64,000 bases of DNA from Pseudomonas sp. ATCC PTA-122608 (GCF_001952855.1 NZ_LPNO01000015.1:57627-121626); one strand, 5' to 3'. Positions 53,153 to 64,000 are shown, counted from the first letter of the stretch. Made by a program: numbers and translations. The notes: a model not told the origin generated them from the sequence alone.

Positions 53153-53225
53153 AAAGGTCGGCATTCTAGAGACTTTCCAGATGCGGTAAAGTCATTACCT
53201 ATCCGAATTAAAGATGGGTTGAGCC

Positions 53226-54116
53226 ATGAGCGTGCAGTGGAGTCTTGAGCAGATGCGCCTGTTTGTAAGCGTCGCGGAGCAACGCTCGTTTTCGGCGGTG
53301 GCACGGGATCAGCGCAGGGCGCAGTCGGCGGTCAGCAATGGGATTGCCTTGCTGGAGGCGGACCTGGGCCTGTGTCTGTTTGATCGCAGCAGCGGCCGCC
53401 AGCCCCGTTTGACCGAGGCCGGCACGGCATTGCTCGAAGAGGCGCGGGAAGTCTTGCGCCAGTGTGAGCGCCTGAATGGCCGCGCCTTGTCGTTGATGCG
53501 CGGCGAAGAGGCGCGCCTTCGCCTGGCCCAGGATGAAGCCATGCTCTATCAGCCGGTGCTCGATAGCCTCGAAGCGCTGGCGGGAAAATTTCCCAGCCTG
53601 GAGGTGCAGTTGTCCAGCGCGGCCCAAGGCGATGTCGCGCGCAAACTGGTGGAGCGCAAGGCCGATCTGGGCCTGCTGTTCTATCACGATCAAATCCCCG
53701 AAGCGCTGGAGCGCCGGGTGCTGGGCAGTGTGGAGATGGTGACCGTGTGCGGTATCGGTCATCCCATGGCCAAGGAACAGTTCGTGGATTGCCAGCGCCT
53801 GGCACAGTTTCGCCAGTTGCTAATGGCCACTCAGACCAGTGTGTATCCCGGCAGCGAGGCCGCCAGCCCGCAAGTGTGGCGGGCTGACAGTTTCTACGTG
53901 CTGGCCGAATGGCTGGCGCGGGGCCTGGGTTGGGCCTGGTTGCCACGGCATGTGGTGCAGTATCCGGCCTATCAGAACCAGATGGTCGAACTCAACAGCG
54001 AATGGACCCCGCCGGCGCTGGTGGTGGAGTTGGTCTGGCGCCGCGACGAACCCCTCGGCCCGGCCGCGCGTTTCCTCGCAGAACGTTTTGCCGAGTGCTT
54101 GCAGGCGATCGACTGA
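53226..54116 (+). CDS. LysR-family transcriptional regulator
   Basis: A 296-residue LTTR. The N-terminal winged helix-turn-helix (about 5-63) reads QMRLFVSVAEQRSFSAVAR and then AQSAVSNGIALLEADLG. The C-terminal part is the inducer-binding domain. It diverges from emrE, so control of the emrE group is a natural guess. It corresponds by position to PAO1 PA4989. The effector is not known. Confidence 0.9.
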   Translation: MSVQWSLEQMRLFVSVAEQRSFSAVARDQRRAQSAVSNGIALLEADLGLCLFDRSSGRQPRLTEAGTALLEEAREVLRQCERLNGRALSLMRGEEARLRLAQDEAMLYQPVLDSLEALAGKFPSLEVQLSSAAQGDVARKLVERKADLGLLFYHDQIPEALERRVLGSVEMVTVCGIGHPMAKEQFVDCQRLAQFRQLLMATQTSVYPGSEAASPQVWRADSFYVLAEWLARGLGWAWLPRHVVQYPAYQNQMVELNSEWTPPALVVELVWRRDEPLGPAARFLAERFAECLQAID

Positions 54117-54139
54117 AAAAGCCGATAAACTCCGCCGCC

Positions 54140-55417
54140 ATGAATAGAACTCTCTACAGCTGTCTGTTTTACCTGGCGCTGCCGTTGGTGGCTTTACGTC
54201 TGTGGCTGCGCTCACGCAAGGCGCCGGCTTACGCGAAGCGCGTGGGTGAGCGCTTTTCCTATGGCTTGCCGGTGATGCAGCCTGGCGGGATCTGGGTGCA
54301 CGCCGTGTCGGTGGGCGAAAGCATCGCCGCTGCGCCGATGATCCGCGGTCTGCTGGAACGTTATCCACAGCTGCCGATCACCGTCACCTGCATGACGCCC
54401 ACCGGTTCCGAGCGCATCCAGGCGTTGTTCGCCAACGAGCCAAGCATCCAGCATTGCTACCTGCCGTACGATTTGCCCTGTGCGGCCAAGCGGTTTCTCG
54501 ATCGCGTGCAGCCGAAACTGGCGGTGATCATGGAGACCGAGCTGTGGCCCAACCATATTCATCAGTGCGCCCAGCGCGGGATCCCCGTGGCATTGGCCAA
54601 CGCACGGCTGTCGGCCCGGTCGGCCAAGGGCTACGGGCGTTTCGCCAAGCTGACGGCGCCGATGTTGGCGGAAATGAGCCTGTTCGCCGTACAGACCGAA
54701 ACCGAGGCCGAGCGTTTTCGCAGCCTGGGTGCACGGCCCGAGACCGTCGAGGTCACCGGCTCGATCAAGTTCGACCTGACCATCGACCCGCAACTGCTGG
54801 AGCGCGCCGCCGCCTTGCGTGAGCAATGGCACGCCAGCGAACGCCCGGTGTGGATAGCCGCCAGCACCCACGAAGGCGAAGATGAAGTGGTACTCGCCGC
54901 CCATCGCCAGTTGCTCGCCAGCTATCCCAATGCGTTGCTGATTTTGGTGCCGCGCCATCAAGAGCGCTTCAACCCGATGTTCGAGCTGTGCCAGCAGCAA
55001 GGCTTCGCCACCGTGCGTCGCTCCAGCGGCGAGGCGGTGACGGCGCAGACTTCCGTGTTGCTGGGCGACACCATGGGCGAGTTGCTGTTTCTGTATGCCC
55101 TGGCCGACAGCGCCTTTGTCGGCGGCAGCCTGGTCGCTACGGGCGGGCATAACCCGCTGGAGCCGGCAGCCTTGGCCAAGCCGGTGATTTGCGGGCCCCA
55201 CGTGTTCAACTTCCTTGAAATCAGCGCAATGATGCGCGACGCCGGGGCGTTGCAGGAAGTGGACGATGCCGAGGGTTTGGCGGTGGCGGTGCAGCGCTTG
55301 TTCGAGCTGCCGCGTGACGCGCAGAAGATGGGGCAGGCGGGGCTGGCGGTGATGCGCGCCAATCAGGGGGCGTTGAAGCGTTTGCTGGACGGGTTGGGCA
55401 GACTGCTGAACGTCTAA
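54140..55417 (+). CDS. waaA: 3-deoxy-D-manno-octulosonic acid (Kdo) transferase
   Basis: A 425-residue GT30 enzyme that adds Kdo to lipid IVA. An N-terminal membrane anchor (LYSCLFYLALPLVALRLW) is followed by the acceptor domain (WVHAVSVGESIAAAPMIRGL) and the donor domain with GGHNPLEPAALAKPVICGPH (about 335-355). The start is ATG 54140, 23 bases after the LysR stop; the frame is open further upstream only as a shadow of the LysR gene. A REPIN follows. Confidence 0.95.
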   Translation: MNRTLYSCLFYLALPLVALRLWLRSRKAPAYAKRVGERFSYGLPVMQPGGIWVHAVSVGESIAAAPMIRGLLERYPQLPITVTCMTPTGSERIQALFANEPSIQHCYLPYDLPCAAKRFLDRVQPKLAVIMETELWPNHIHQCAQRGIPVALANARLSARSAKGYGRFAKLTAPMLAEMSLFAVQTETEAERFRSLGARPETVEVTGSIKFDLTIDPQLLERAAALREQWHASERPVWIAASTHEGEDEVVLAAHRQLLASYPNALLILVPRHQERFNPMFELCQQQGFATVRRSSGEAVTAQTSVLLGDTMGELLFLYALADSAFVGGSLVATGGHNPLEPAALAKPVICGPHVFNFLEISAMMRDAGALQEVDDAEGLAVAVQRLFELPRDAQKMGQAGLAVMRANQGALKRLLDGLGRLLNV

Positions 55418-55429
55418 CAACACAAATCA

Positions 55430-55523
55430 AATGTGGGAGCGGGCTTGCTCGCGAATGCGCAGTGTCAGTCAGCGAATAAGTCGACTGATACACCGCTTTC
55501 GCGAGCAAGCCCGCTCCCACATT
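55430..55523. repeat. REPIN family A copy 5
   Basis: The same arms as at 618 with a different central part. It lies between the convergent waaA and TolC-family genes. Confidence 0.9.
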
Positions 55524-55539
55524 GAGTTATTCGGCAGTC

Positions 55540-56979
55540 TTAGTAACCGGGGTTAGCCTTCAACTGCGCCGCGGCCGCCTTGGCCAGGTCCGGCGGCAGG
55601 AAGTCCTTGTCCGGGTTGTAGTCGGCCTTCAAATACCGCGCCAGATCCTGCAAATCCCCCGGGTTCAGCGTTCCCGCCGCCTGCTTTAAGCGCAGGTTGT
55701 CGAGGATGTAGTCATAGCGGCTGTTGTTGTAGTTGCGCACCGAGGTGTAGAGCTGGCGCTGGGCGTCCAGCACATCGACGATATTGCGTGTTCCCACCTG
55801 GTAACCGATTTCCGTGGCTTCCACTGCGCTCTGGTTGGAGATGATCGACTGGCGGCGCGCCTGCACCTGCTCCACATCGGTGTTCACCGCGCGGTGCAGG
55901 TTACGGGTGTTTTCTACCACCTGGCGACGCAGGCCTTCGCGCTGCTGCTCGGTCTGGCCCAGGCGGGAATAGGATTCGCGCACTTGCGAGCTGGTCAGGC
56001 CGCCGCTGTACAGCGGGATCCTCAACTGCAAGCCCACGGTGCGTTGCGACACGTCACCTTGATACGGCTGGCCGAAGGCGCTCGGGTTGCTGAAACCCAG
56101 GGCGTCATTGTCACCTTTTTCATATTGCGCCACGGCATCCAGGGTCGGCGCGTGGCCGGCCTTGCGTTGCTTGAGGGTTTCTTCGGCGGCGGTGACCGCG
56201 TAGTTGCTGGCCAGCAGGTTCAGGTTCTGGCGGCCGGCGGTTTCGACCCAGGCCTTGGCGTCGTTCGGCGACGGCGGCAGCACCGGCAGCGTGTGCACGA
56301 TGCCCTGGATCGAGTTGTATTGGCGGTTGGTCAGGGTGATCAGCGCTTCAAAGGCGTCGTCCACCTGGCGCTGGGCCAGGATCCGGTTGGCGCGGGCGGT
56401 GTCGTAGCTGGCCTGGGATTGCAGCACGTCAGTCTTGTCCGACAGGCCGACGTCAAAGCGTTCATTGGATTGGTCCAGTTGGCGCTTGAATGCGGCTTCT
56501 TCGGCCTTGGTCGAGGCCAGGTTGTCTTGGGCTCGCAGCACGGCGAAGTAGTTTTCGGCGCTTTGCAGGATCAGATTCTGTTCGGTGGCCGAGAGTTGCA
56601 GCGAAGCCTGTTCGTTGACGGCTTCGGCAGCCTGCAACTGGAACCAGCGATCGGCGCGGAACAGCGGCTGGCTCAGGGTCGCGCGCCAGGAATGCGCATC
56701 GCGGTTGACCGTGGCCGCAGGTTGATCGAGCTGAGTGCGCACATTATTGATGTCGGCACCGGCCGACAGGTTCGGCAGCAAGCCGGCGCGAGCCTGGGGC
56801 ACCACTTCTTTCTGCGCGCCATACTGGGCGCGGGCAGCAGCCAGGTCGGCGTTGTTGTCCACCGCTTCCTGGTAGACGCTGACCAGGTCGGTTTTGGTCG
56901 TCAGGGGCGCTTCAGCTGCCCAGACCAGTCCGTTGGTCGCACAAGACACGGCGAGAGCCAGTGAAAGTTTGCGCAGCAT
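55540..56979 (-). CDS. TolC-family outer membrane efflux protein
   Basis: A 479-residue outer membrane channel. A signal peptide (LALAVSCATNGLVWA) is followed by two repeated OEP domains, with long coiled-coil helices, and the TolC features DVLQSQASYDTARAN and NIVDVLDAQRQLYTSVRNYN. It would form the exit duct of an efflux pump or type I secretion system; no partner genes are adjacent, as with tolC itself. AGGGAT lies nine bases before the start. It corresponds to PAO1 PA4974. Confidence 0.93.
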   Translation of the reverse strand: MLRKLSLALAVSCATNGLVWAAEAPLTTKTDLVSVYQEAVDNNADLAAARAQYGAQKEVVPQARAGLLPNLSAGADINNVRTQLDQPAATVNRDAHSWRATLSQPLFRADRWFQLQAAEAVNEQASLQLSATEQNLILQSAENYFAVLRAQDNLASTKAEEAAFKRQLDQSNERFDVGLSDKTDVLQSQASYDTARANRILAQRQVDDAFEALITLTNRQYNSIQGIVHTLPVLPPSPNDAKAWVETAGRQNLNLLASNYAVTAAEETLKQRKAGHAPTLDAVAQYEKGDNDALGFSNPSAFGQPYQGDVSQRTVGLQLRIPLYSGGLTSSQVRESYSRLGQTEQQREGLRRQVVENTRNLHRAVNTDVEQVQARRQSIISNQSAVEATEIGYQVGTRNIVDVLDAQRQLYTSVRNYNNSRYDYILDNLRLKQAAGTLNPGDLQDLARYLKADYNPDKDFLPPDLAKAAAAQLKANPGY

Positions 56980-57177
56980 GAGGCGATCCCTAGAATAATA
57001 TTACGGCGATAATTTGGTGCCCAAGGCTAAGGCGGCCGATTCCTGGCGTCAAGACCTCAAGCAGTCACCGAGTGTAGTGGCGCTATCACGGCACAACAAT
57101 CCTGTAATTACGCCATTCATCACGATGAATGCACCGCCGTTGGCAATTTGCCTGCTCCATGGTCTAGACTGGCCGCG

Positions 57178-59330
<2,153 letters not shown>

Positions 59331-59338
59331 ATCAGAAC

Positions 59339-59473
59339 CTGTGGCGAGGGAGCTTGCTCCCGCTGGAGTGCGCAGCGCTCCCGGAATCTGGATCGGTGTT
59401 TTAACTGACACTCATCAGTTGCAGGTTTTGGGGCGGCTTCGCCGCCCAGCGGGAGCAAGCTCCCTCGCCACAG
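59339..59473. repeat. REP inverted pair, family C
   Basis: CTGTGGCGAGGGAGCTTGCT and its reverse complement flank about 90 bases. It lies between thiC and cytX, where it could separate or lower cytX expression. It is a different class from the repeats at 618 and 20028. Confidence 0.85.
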
Positions 59474-59519
59474 GGGGTTTTCCTGATTCAAATAATAGTG
59501 TCCCTCTGAGATAACACCC

Positions 59520-60809
59520 TTGAGCATTCAACCCAGCACCTACTCCCCCGACATTGCAGTCCCCTTAGACAAGCGCGTCTTCGGCGCCCGCGATCTCTTT
59601 TCCCTGTGGTTCTCCCTGGGCATCGGCCTGATGGTCCTGCAAACCGGCGCGCTGTTGGCGCCGGGACTGGGCCTGTCCGGCTCGTTGCTGGCGATCTTCC
59701 TCGGCACCCTGGTCGGCGTCCTGCTGCTGGCTGCCGTCGGCGTGATCGGCAGCGACACCGGGTTGTCCTCCATGGCCGCCCTCAAACTCAGCCTCGGCAC
59801 CCAAGGCGCCAGCCTGCCGGCGCTGTTGAACCTATTGCAGCTGATCGGCTGGGGCTCGTTCGAAATCATCGTGATGCGCGACGCCGCCAGCCTGTTGGGC
59901 GCTCGCGCGTTCAGCGAAGGCAGCCTGCTGACCAGCCCATTGTTCTGGACCCTGGTATTCGGCGCCCTAGCGACCTTGCTCGCCGTCAGCGGTCCGTTGA
60001 CCTTCGTACGGCAGGTCCTGCGCAAGTGGGGCATCTGGCTGCTGCTGGCCGCCTGCCTTTGGCTGACCTGGAACCTGTTCGCCAAAGCCGACCTGGCCGC
60101 ACTCTGGGCCCAGGCCGGTGACGGTTCGATGCCATTCGCCGTTGGCTTCGATATCGCCATCGCCATGCCGTTGTCCTGGCTGCCGTTGATAGCCGACTAC
60201 TCACGCTTCGGCAAACGCGCGAAAAACGTATTCGGCGGCACGGCGCTGGGTTTCTTCATCGGTAACTTCTGGCTGATGAGCCTGGGCGTGGCCTACACCC
60301 TGGCGTTTGCGCCGAGCGGTGAAGTGAATGCGTTGCTGCTGGCATTGGCCGGGGCTGGCCTGGGGATTCCGCTGCTGCTGATTCTGCTGGATGAATCAGA
60401 AAATGCCTTCGCCGATATTCACTCGGCGGCGGTGTCCAGCGGGATTCTGTTGCGTTTGAAAGTCGAGCACCTGGCGCTGGCCATTGGTGTTATCTGCACG
60501 CTGATCGCCTGCTTTGCGCCATTGGCGCAGTACCAGAACTTCCTGCTGCTGATCGGTTCTGTGTTCGCGCCGCTGTTCGGCGTGGTGCTGGTGGATCACT
60601 TTATCCTGCGCCGCCGTGGCCTTGGCGTCGCTGCCAACCTACGCTGGCCGGCGCTGTTGGCCTGGCTCGGTGGCGTCAGTACTTATCACTTGCTGGCGAA
60701 TCTGTACCCGGATGTCGGCGCGACCCTGCCGGCGCTGGTGCTGGCAGGGCTGTTGCACTTCATCCTGGGCCGGGCCTTCAGTGGCGTGCGGGCACCAGCT
60801 CAGGCTTGA
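59520..60809 (+). CDS. cytX: Hydroxymethylpyrimidine transporter CytX (NCS1 family)
   Basis: A 429-residue permease with about 12 membrane helices, of the NCS1 cytosine/purine/thiamine-precursor type. The N-terminal PLDKRVFGARDLFSLWFSLGIG and the Pro-rich LPLIADYSRFGK (about 225) are characteristic. CytX genes are linked to thiamine genes and TPP riboswitches and are thought to import HMP, the product made by ThiC, which fits the position here. The start is TTG 59520. The last 32 bases overlap the 3' end of the converging lipoprotein gene. Confidence 0.87.
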   Translation: MSIQPSTYSPDIAVPLDKRVFGARDLFSLWFSLGIGLMVLQTGALLAPGLGLSGSLLAIFLGTLVGVLLLAAVGVIGSDTGLSSMAALKLSLGTQGASLPALLNLLQLIGWGSFEIIVMRDAASLLGARAFSEGSLLTSPLFWTLVFGALATLLAVSGPLTFVRQVLRKWGIWLLLAACLWLTWNLFAKADLAALWAQAGDGSMPFAVGFDIAIAMPLSWLPLIADYSRFGKRAKNVFGGTALGFFIGNFWLMSLGVAYTLAFAPSGEVNALLLALAGAGLGIPLLLILLDESENAFADIHSAAVSSGILLRLKVEHLALAIGVICTLIACFAPLAQYQNFLLLIGSVFAPLFGVVLVDHFILRRRGLGVAANLRWPALLAWLGGVSTYHLLANLYPDVGATLPALVLAGLLHFILGRAFSGVRAPAQA

Positions 60810-61524
60810 TCACGCCAGTCAGGCGCGCATAGGGGATGGTCATTTCGATCAGCCCCAATGCGTACGGGGCGATGGTGGTCACGTTGTACTTGAGCACCAC
60901 GCCATTGCTGGTCAACGCCACATTCGGGGTTTTCTGGAACGGCCAGCTCTTCACGAACTCCGGGTCGCGGTCCATCTGCGAGTTGATCAGCCAGTTGTTG
61001 TGGGCGACTTTCGCGGTCTTCCAGAACGCCTCTTCCTGACCCGGCAACAGCATGTCGGTCAGGCTCAGCTCTTTGTGCAGCAGGCGTGAATAGTTGATGA
61101 AGCCGCGGCCCGGCTCGCCGTGGGCGGTGCCGGTGTCCAGGTAGCTGGACACTTCGATGATCACCAGTCCGTCATGCTGCTCACGTACCTTGGCCTGCAA
61201 GTACATGCTGTTGCGGTCAGGCGACTCACGCAAAAACTTGTCGCGGTAGGCGTTCAGGGTAGCGGGCATGCTCTGGCTCGGCGAGGTACTGGCCATCTGC
61301 AGCAGGCGCTGTTCGATGATCTGGTCCAGCTGTGGCTCGGACGGGAAGTGCACGGTGTCGATGTTTACCAGCGGACAATCCGGGCTGCTACAGCCGGGTT
61401 TGATCTGCTCGGAGGCGTCGGCGGTGGTGTCCAGCGGCTTGAGATAGCTCGGTTGGAACAGGCTCTGGCAAGCACCCAGGGTCAAGGCGATACAGGCCAC
61501 GGAGGCGATTTTTAAAAGCGACAT
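60778..61524 (-). CDS. RsiV/DUF3298-like lipoprotein
   Basis: A 248-residue lipoprotein. The signal peptide ends LTLGAC, a good lipobox. The mature part has the DUF4163/DUF3298 arrangement, including LVIIEVSSYLDTGTAHGEPGRG and ARLTGVIKPEL at the end, as in RsiV-like proteins; Pseudomonas anti-sigma regions are not present. It is probably an outer-membrane-facing lipoprotein of unknown role, equivalent by position to PAO1 PA4972. Confidence 0.8.
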   Translation of the reverse strand: MSLLKIASVACIALTLGACQSLFQPSYLKPLDTTADASEQIKPGCSSPDCPLVNIDTVHFPSEPQLDQIIEQRLLQMASTSPSQSMPATLNAYRDKFLRESPDRNSMYLQAKVREQHDGLVIIEVSSYLDTGTAHGEPGRGFINYSRLLHKELSLTDMLLPGQEEAFWKTAKVAHNNWLINSQMDRDPEFVKSWPFQKTPNVALTSNGVVLKYNVTTIAPYALGLIEMTIPYARLTGVIKPELVPARH

Positions 61525-61735
61525 GTGTGTCCTTCATAAATCGAGGAAAGGTGAAAATGTGGAGCTTCGACTCCCGACAAGGCAGTCAGTTCGCCACTAA
61601 GCTGATTAGAGTGAGTTTGACGCCCGCCGTCTATCCCGGCAACCGGAAAGGGGCTGCATCAAGGGGCACGAGCGCGTTAGGATGGCGCGATGTCGAGGCC
61701 GCCTCGATACCGCAAGGCAAAAAACGAGGGTTGAT

Positions 61736-62353
61736 ATGACGGACACAGCGAAATCGACGCCGAGCAAGGTTGAGATTGTTCAGCGCGACAATGCCTATAA
61801 GGGCTTCTACAAACTGGATCGGCTGAAGCTGCGGCACGAGAAGTTTGATGGCGGCATGAGCCGTGAGCTCAATCGCGAAGTCTTTGTTCGTCATGACGCC
61901 GTGTGTGTGCTGCCCTACGACCCGCAGCGCGACGAAGTGGTGCTGATCGAGCAGTTTCGCGTAGGCGCCATGGGCCGTACCGACAACCCATGGCTGATCG
62001 AAATGGTCGCCGGCCTGATCGATAAAGATGAGCAACCGGAGGAGGTTGCACACCGCGAAGCCGAAGAGGAAGCTGGCCTTACCTTCTCTGCACTCTGGCC
62101 GATCACGAAGTACTTTCCGTCGCCGGGTGGCAGCACCGAATTTGTCCACTTGTTCCTGGGCCGTTGCGAAAGTGCCGGGGCCGGTGGCGTCCATGGACTG
62201 GAAGAGGAAGCTGAAGATATCCGCGTCACCGTCTGGGCCTTTGAAGACGCCCTGCAGGCGGTACGTGACGGTAAAATTTCCAACGCAGCGAGCATTATTG
62301 CCCTGCAATGGCTTGCGCTTAATCGCGCGGAAGTGAGGGGGTTATGGCAGTAA
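61736..62353 (+). CDS. nudF: ADP-ribose pyrophosphatase, NudF/AspP type
   Basis: A 205-residue Nudix hydrolase. The full Nudix box is present: G-LIDKD-E-QPEEVAH-REAEEEAGL (about 98-120). It cleaves ADP-ribose to AMP and ribose 5-phosphate and, in E. coli, ADP-glucose. The start at 61736 has GAGGG eight bases upstream; an ATG at 61682 is not supported. Its stop overlaps the next gene by ten bases. It corresponds to PAO1 PA4971. Confidence 0.93.
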   Translation: MTDTAKSTPSKVEIVQRDNAYKGFYKLDRLKLRHEKFDGGMSRELNREVFVRHDAVCVLPYDPQRDEVVLIEQFRVGAMGRTDNPWLIEMVAGLIDKDEQPEEVAHREAEEEAGLTFSALWPITKYFPSPGGSTEFVHLFLGRCESAGAGGVHGLEEEAEDIRVTVWAFEDALQAVRDGKISNAASIIALQWLALNRAEVRGLWQ

Positions 62354-62793
62354 AGGCACGGGAGCGATATCGGGTTGACCTGATCGGGCTGCAAGCAGCC
62401 TGCGAGGCCAACTATGCACGGCTGATGCGGCTGCTGCCGGACATGCGCCACACCCCCGAGGCGCGGCGCATCGCCGTGACTCACGGCGACCAGATGCTCG
62501 GCGTGCTGACCCTGGAAGTGATCGTGAATTGCCCGTACACCACCACCCTGCGGGTGCGCCAGGAGCACAGCCTGCCTTGGTTGCCGGTGCCGCAGTTGGA
62601 AGTGCAGGTGTACCACGACGCGCGCATGGCCGAAGTGATCAGCGCCGAACATGCGCGACGCTTTCGCAGCATCTATCCTTACCCCAATGTGTTCATGCAC
62701 CAGCCCGATGAGAAAGCACAGCTCAATGTGTTCCTCGGCGAATGGTTGAGCCACTGCCTGGCCCTGGGCCACGAGTTCGAAGTCGTTCGATAG
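62344..62793 (+). CDS. DUF1249 (YqiB-like) protein
   Basis: A 149-residue soluble protein matching the DUF1249 family (RYRVDLIGLQAACEANYARL, then VYHDARMAEVISAEHARRFR and YPNVFMHQPDEKAQLNVFL). Across gamma-proteobacteria it sits between nudF and cpdA, as here. The function is unknown. The overlapping start suggests translational coupling with the nudix gene. Confidence 0.9.
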   Translation: MAVKARERYRVDLIGLQAACEANYARLMRLLPDMRHTPEARRIAVTHGDQMLGVLTLEVIVNCPYTTTLRVRQEHSLPWLPVPQLEVQVYHDARMAEVISAEHARRFRSIYPYPNVFMHQPDEKAQLNVFLGEWLSHCLALGHEFEVVR

Positions 62794-62892
62794 ATGTGAA
62801 CTGTGTCCGCTTCACGGGTTTCCTCTTTGTGTCCTGCCCCAGCATAATCGCCTCAAATGTCCATTCCTGTGATCACGCCCTGGGAGAACGCC

Positions 62893-63708
62893 TTGCCGAG
62901 CGTATCCGCCTTGAACCCTGACGCTCCGGCGTTGCTGGTGCAGTTGTCCGATAGCCACCTGTTTGCCGAGGCGGACGGCGGGCTGCTGGGCATGAAAACC
63001 CGCGAGAGCCTGCAACGGGTCATCGAACTGGTGCTGGCGCAGCAGCCGCAGATTGATCTGGTGCTGGCCACCGGGGATTTGTCCCAGGACGGCACGCTGG
63101 AGTCGTATCAGGCGTTTCGTGACATGACGCGGCAGATTCAGGCGCCGGCGCGCTGGATTCCGGGGAATCACGATGAGCCGCAGGTGATGCTGCAAGCGGC
63201 GATCAACAGTGCCTTGCTGGAGCCGGTGGTGGATGTGGGCAACTGGCGGATCACCCTGCTGGACTCGGCGGTGCCGGGCTCGGTGCCGGGGTATTTGCAG
63301 GACCAGCAACTGCAACTGTTGGCGCAATCGTTGAGTGAGGCGCCGACTCGGCATCATCTGGTGTGTTTTCACCATCATCCGGTGTCGATTGGGTGCGCTT
63401 GGATGGAGCCTATTGGTTTGCGTAATCCTGAGGCGCTGTTTGCGGTGCTGGATCGGTTTCCTCAGGTGCGGGCGGTGCTTTGGGGGCATGTGCATCAGGA
63501 AATTGACCGGGAGCGTAATGGGGTGCGTTTGTTGGCTTCGCCTTCTACCTGTATTCAGTTCGCTCCCGGGAGTGAGGATTTCAAAGTGAGTGAGCAGGCG
63601 CCTGGGTATCGCTGGCTGCGGTTGCATGCCGACGGGCGGTTGGAAACGGGTGTGGAGCGGGTTGAGGGGTTTGTGTTTCAGGTGGATTACGGTAGTGATG
63701 GGTATTGA
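62893..63708 (+). CDS. cpdA: 3',5'-cyclic AMP phosphodiesterase CpdA
   Basis: A 271-residue metallophosphoesterase. The metal ligands appear in order as LSDSHLF, TGDLSQDG, GNHDE, FHHHP and GHVHQE. It hydrolyses cAMP and so dampens Vfr/CRP signalling. I prefer the TTG at 62893 because GGGAG lies eight bases upstream and the length equals the usual ~272; the ATG at 62857 would add 12 residues with no ribosome site. In PAO1 it is followed by the yqiA-like gene and parE; here a repeat-like sequence follows before the edge. Confidence 0.93.
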   Translation: MPSVSALNPDAPALLVQLSDSHLFAEADGGLLGMKTRESLQRVIELVLAQQPQIDLVLATGDLSQDGTLESYQAFRDMTRQIQAPARWIPGNHDEPQVMLQAAINSALLEPVVDVGNWRITLLDSAVPGSVPGYLQDQQLQLLAQSLSEAPTRHHLVCFHHHPVSIGCAWMEPIGLRNPEALFAVLDRFPQVRAVLWGHVHQEIDRERNGVRLLASPSTCIQFAPGSEDFKVSEQAPGYRWLRLHADGRLETGVERVEGFVFQVDYGSDGY

Positions 63709-63734
63709 TGGTTTTGGGGGCATATCCGTTATTT

Positions 63735-64000
63735 GGGTAACGGCTGCCTAGGGTTCCGCTCTTACAGCGGGTCACTTTTGAAAAGCGCAAAAGTAACCAA
63801 AACGCTCTGCCCCGCCTGTCGGCACCTCGCCTAGGCTCGGTGTTCCCTCACTCCGGTATTGCTCCGCGGGCCGCCGCGACGGGCCATCCATGGCCCGGCG
63901 CGGCTAAACCGGCGTCCTGCCGGTTTACCCGCTCCGCAATACCTGCGTTCGGCCTCGGGCTGAATGGGGCAGTCAGATCAAAATCAAAAGCAGATCAAAA
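63735..64000. repeat. Dispersed-repeat-like intergenic element, cut by window end
   Basis: The last ~270 bases hold no credible gene but several dyads: ACTTTTG/CAAAAGT (63773-63793), GGGCCATCCATGGCCC (63881-63896) and AAACCGGC/GCCGGTTT (about 63905-63925). The text around GGTTCCGCTCTTACAGCGGG and AAAAGTAACCAAAACGCTC is familiar as a recurring Pseudomonas intergenic repeat that is often mis-annotated as short ORFs. This is from memory and cannot be checked within one window, where it occurs once. Confidence 0.5.

Noticed and set aside
618..55523. Recurring palindromes considered as a CRISPR array
   Set aside because: Copies are kilobases apart, are inverted pairs rather than direct repeats with spacers, and no cas gene is present.
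63581..63790. A 69-codon frame on the minus strand across the cpdA end and the terminal repeat
   Set aside because: It covers repeat sequence and the antisense of cpdA, with no ribosome site or recognised motif.

Overview
The window is an ordinary-composition stretch of a Pseudomonas chromosome, most likely from the P. fluorescens group. The evidence is the gene content and order, which from memory follows P. aeruginosa PAO1 from about PA5021 down to PA4969 with local differences, and the many REP/REPIN palindromes of the kind described in P. fluorescens SBW25. No rRNA, tRNA, CRISPR array, integrase or insertion sequence was seen.

Layout. Positions 1-5160 hold the start of a K+/H+ antiporter gene, a chemotaxis receptor, a small coiled-coil/ZapA-like pair and an acyl-CoA dehydrogenase. 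Positions 5178-11140 hold the proline utilisation genes putA and putP, which diverge from a control region with five copies of a GGTGCAAC box. Positions 11278-14009 are a type VI secretion VgrG gene plus its DUF4123 adaptor gene, with no effector gene behind them. Next come metY, rlmJ, msrA, a dipA-like c-di-GMP gene, and aceF/aceE (pyruvate dehydrogenase), which has two GntR-type palindromes upstream, followed by glnE.

Positions 27928-49492 are the lipopolysaccharide core region. It runs waaF, waaC, waaG, waaP and three more kinase-fold genes as a tightly overlapped operon. A TonB-dependent receptor and a small lipoprotein gene interrupt the LPS genes. Then come a carbamoyltransferase, mig-14, a PIG-L deacetylase (dnpA-like), two glycosyltransferases (ssg- and wapR-like), an O-antigen ligase fused to a kinase-like domain, msbA and hldE. 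These genes together build, phosphorylate, carbamoylate, cap and export the core/lipid A, and waaA at 54140 supplies the Kdo step.

Positions 49626-53152 carry a same-strand set: an SMR efflux gene, an FAD oxidoreductase, an aldo/keto reductase and an unrecognised conserved gene. After a LysR regulator, waaA and a TolC-family gene, a TPP riboswitch precedes thiC and a CytX-type HMP transporter. The window ends with a lipoprotein gene, the nudix-DUF1249-cpdA group, and a long dispersed-repeat-like sequence cut by the window edge.

Nothing here is a clear wholly new system. The items most worth a second look are the WaaL-kinase fusion with a changed catalytic motif, the effector-less VgrG/DUF4123 pair, the second ZapA-type locus, and the two control regions (putA/putP and aceE).
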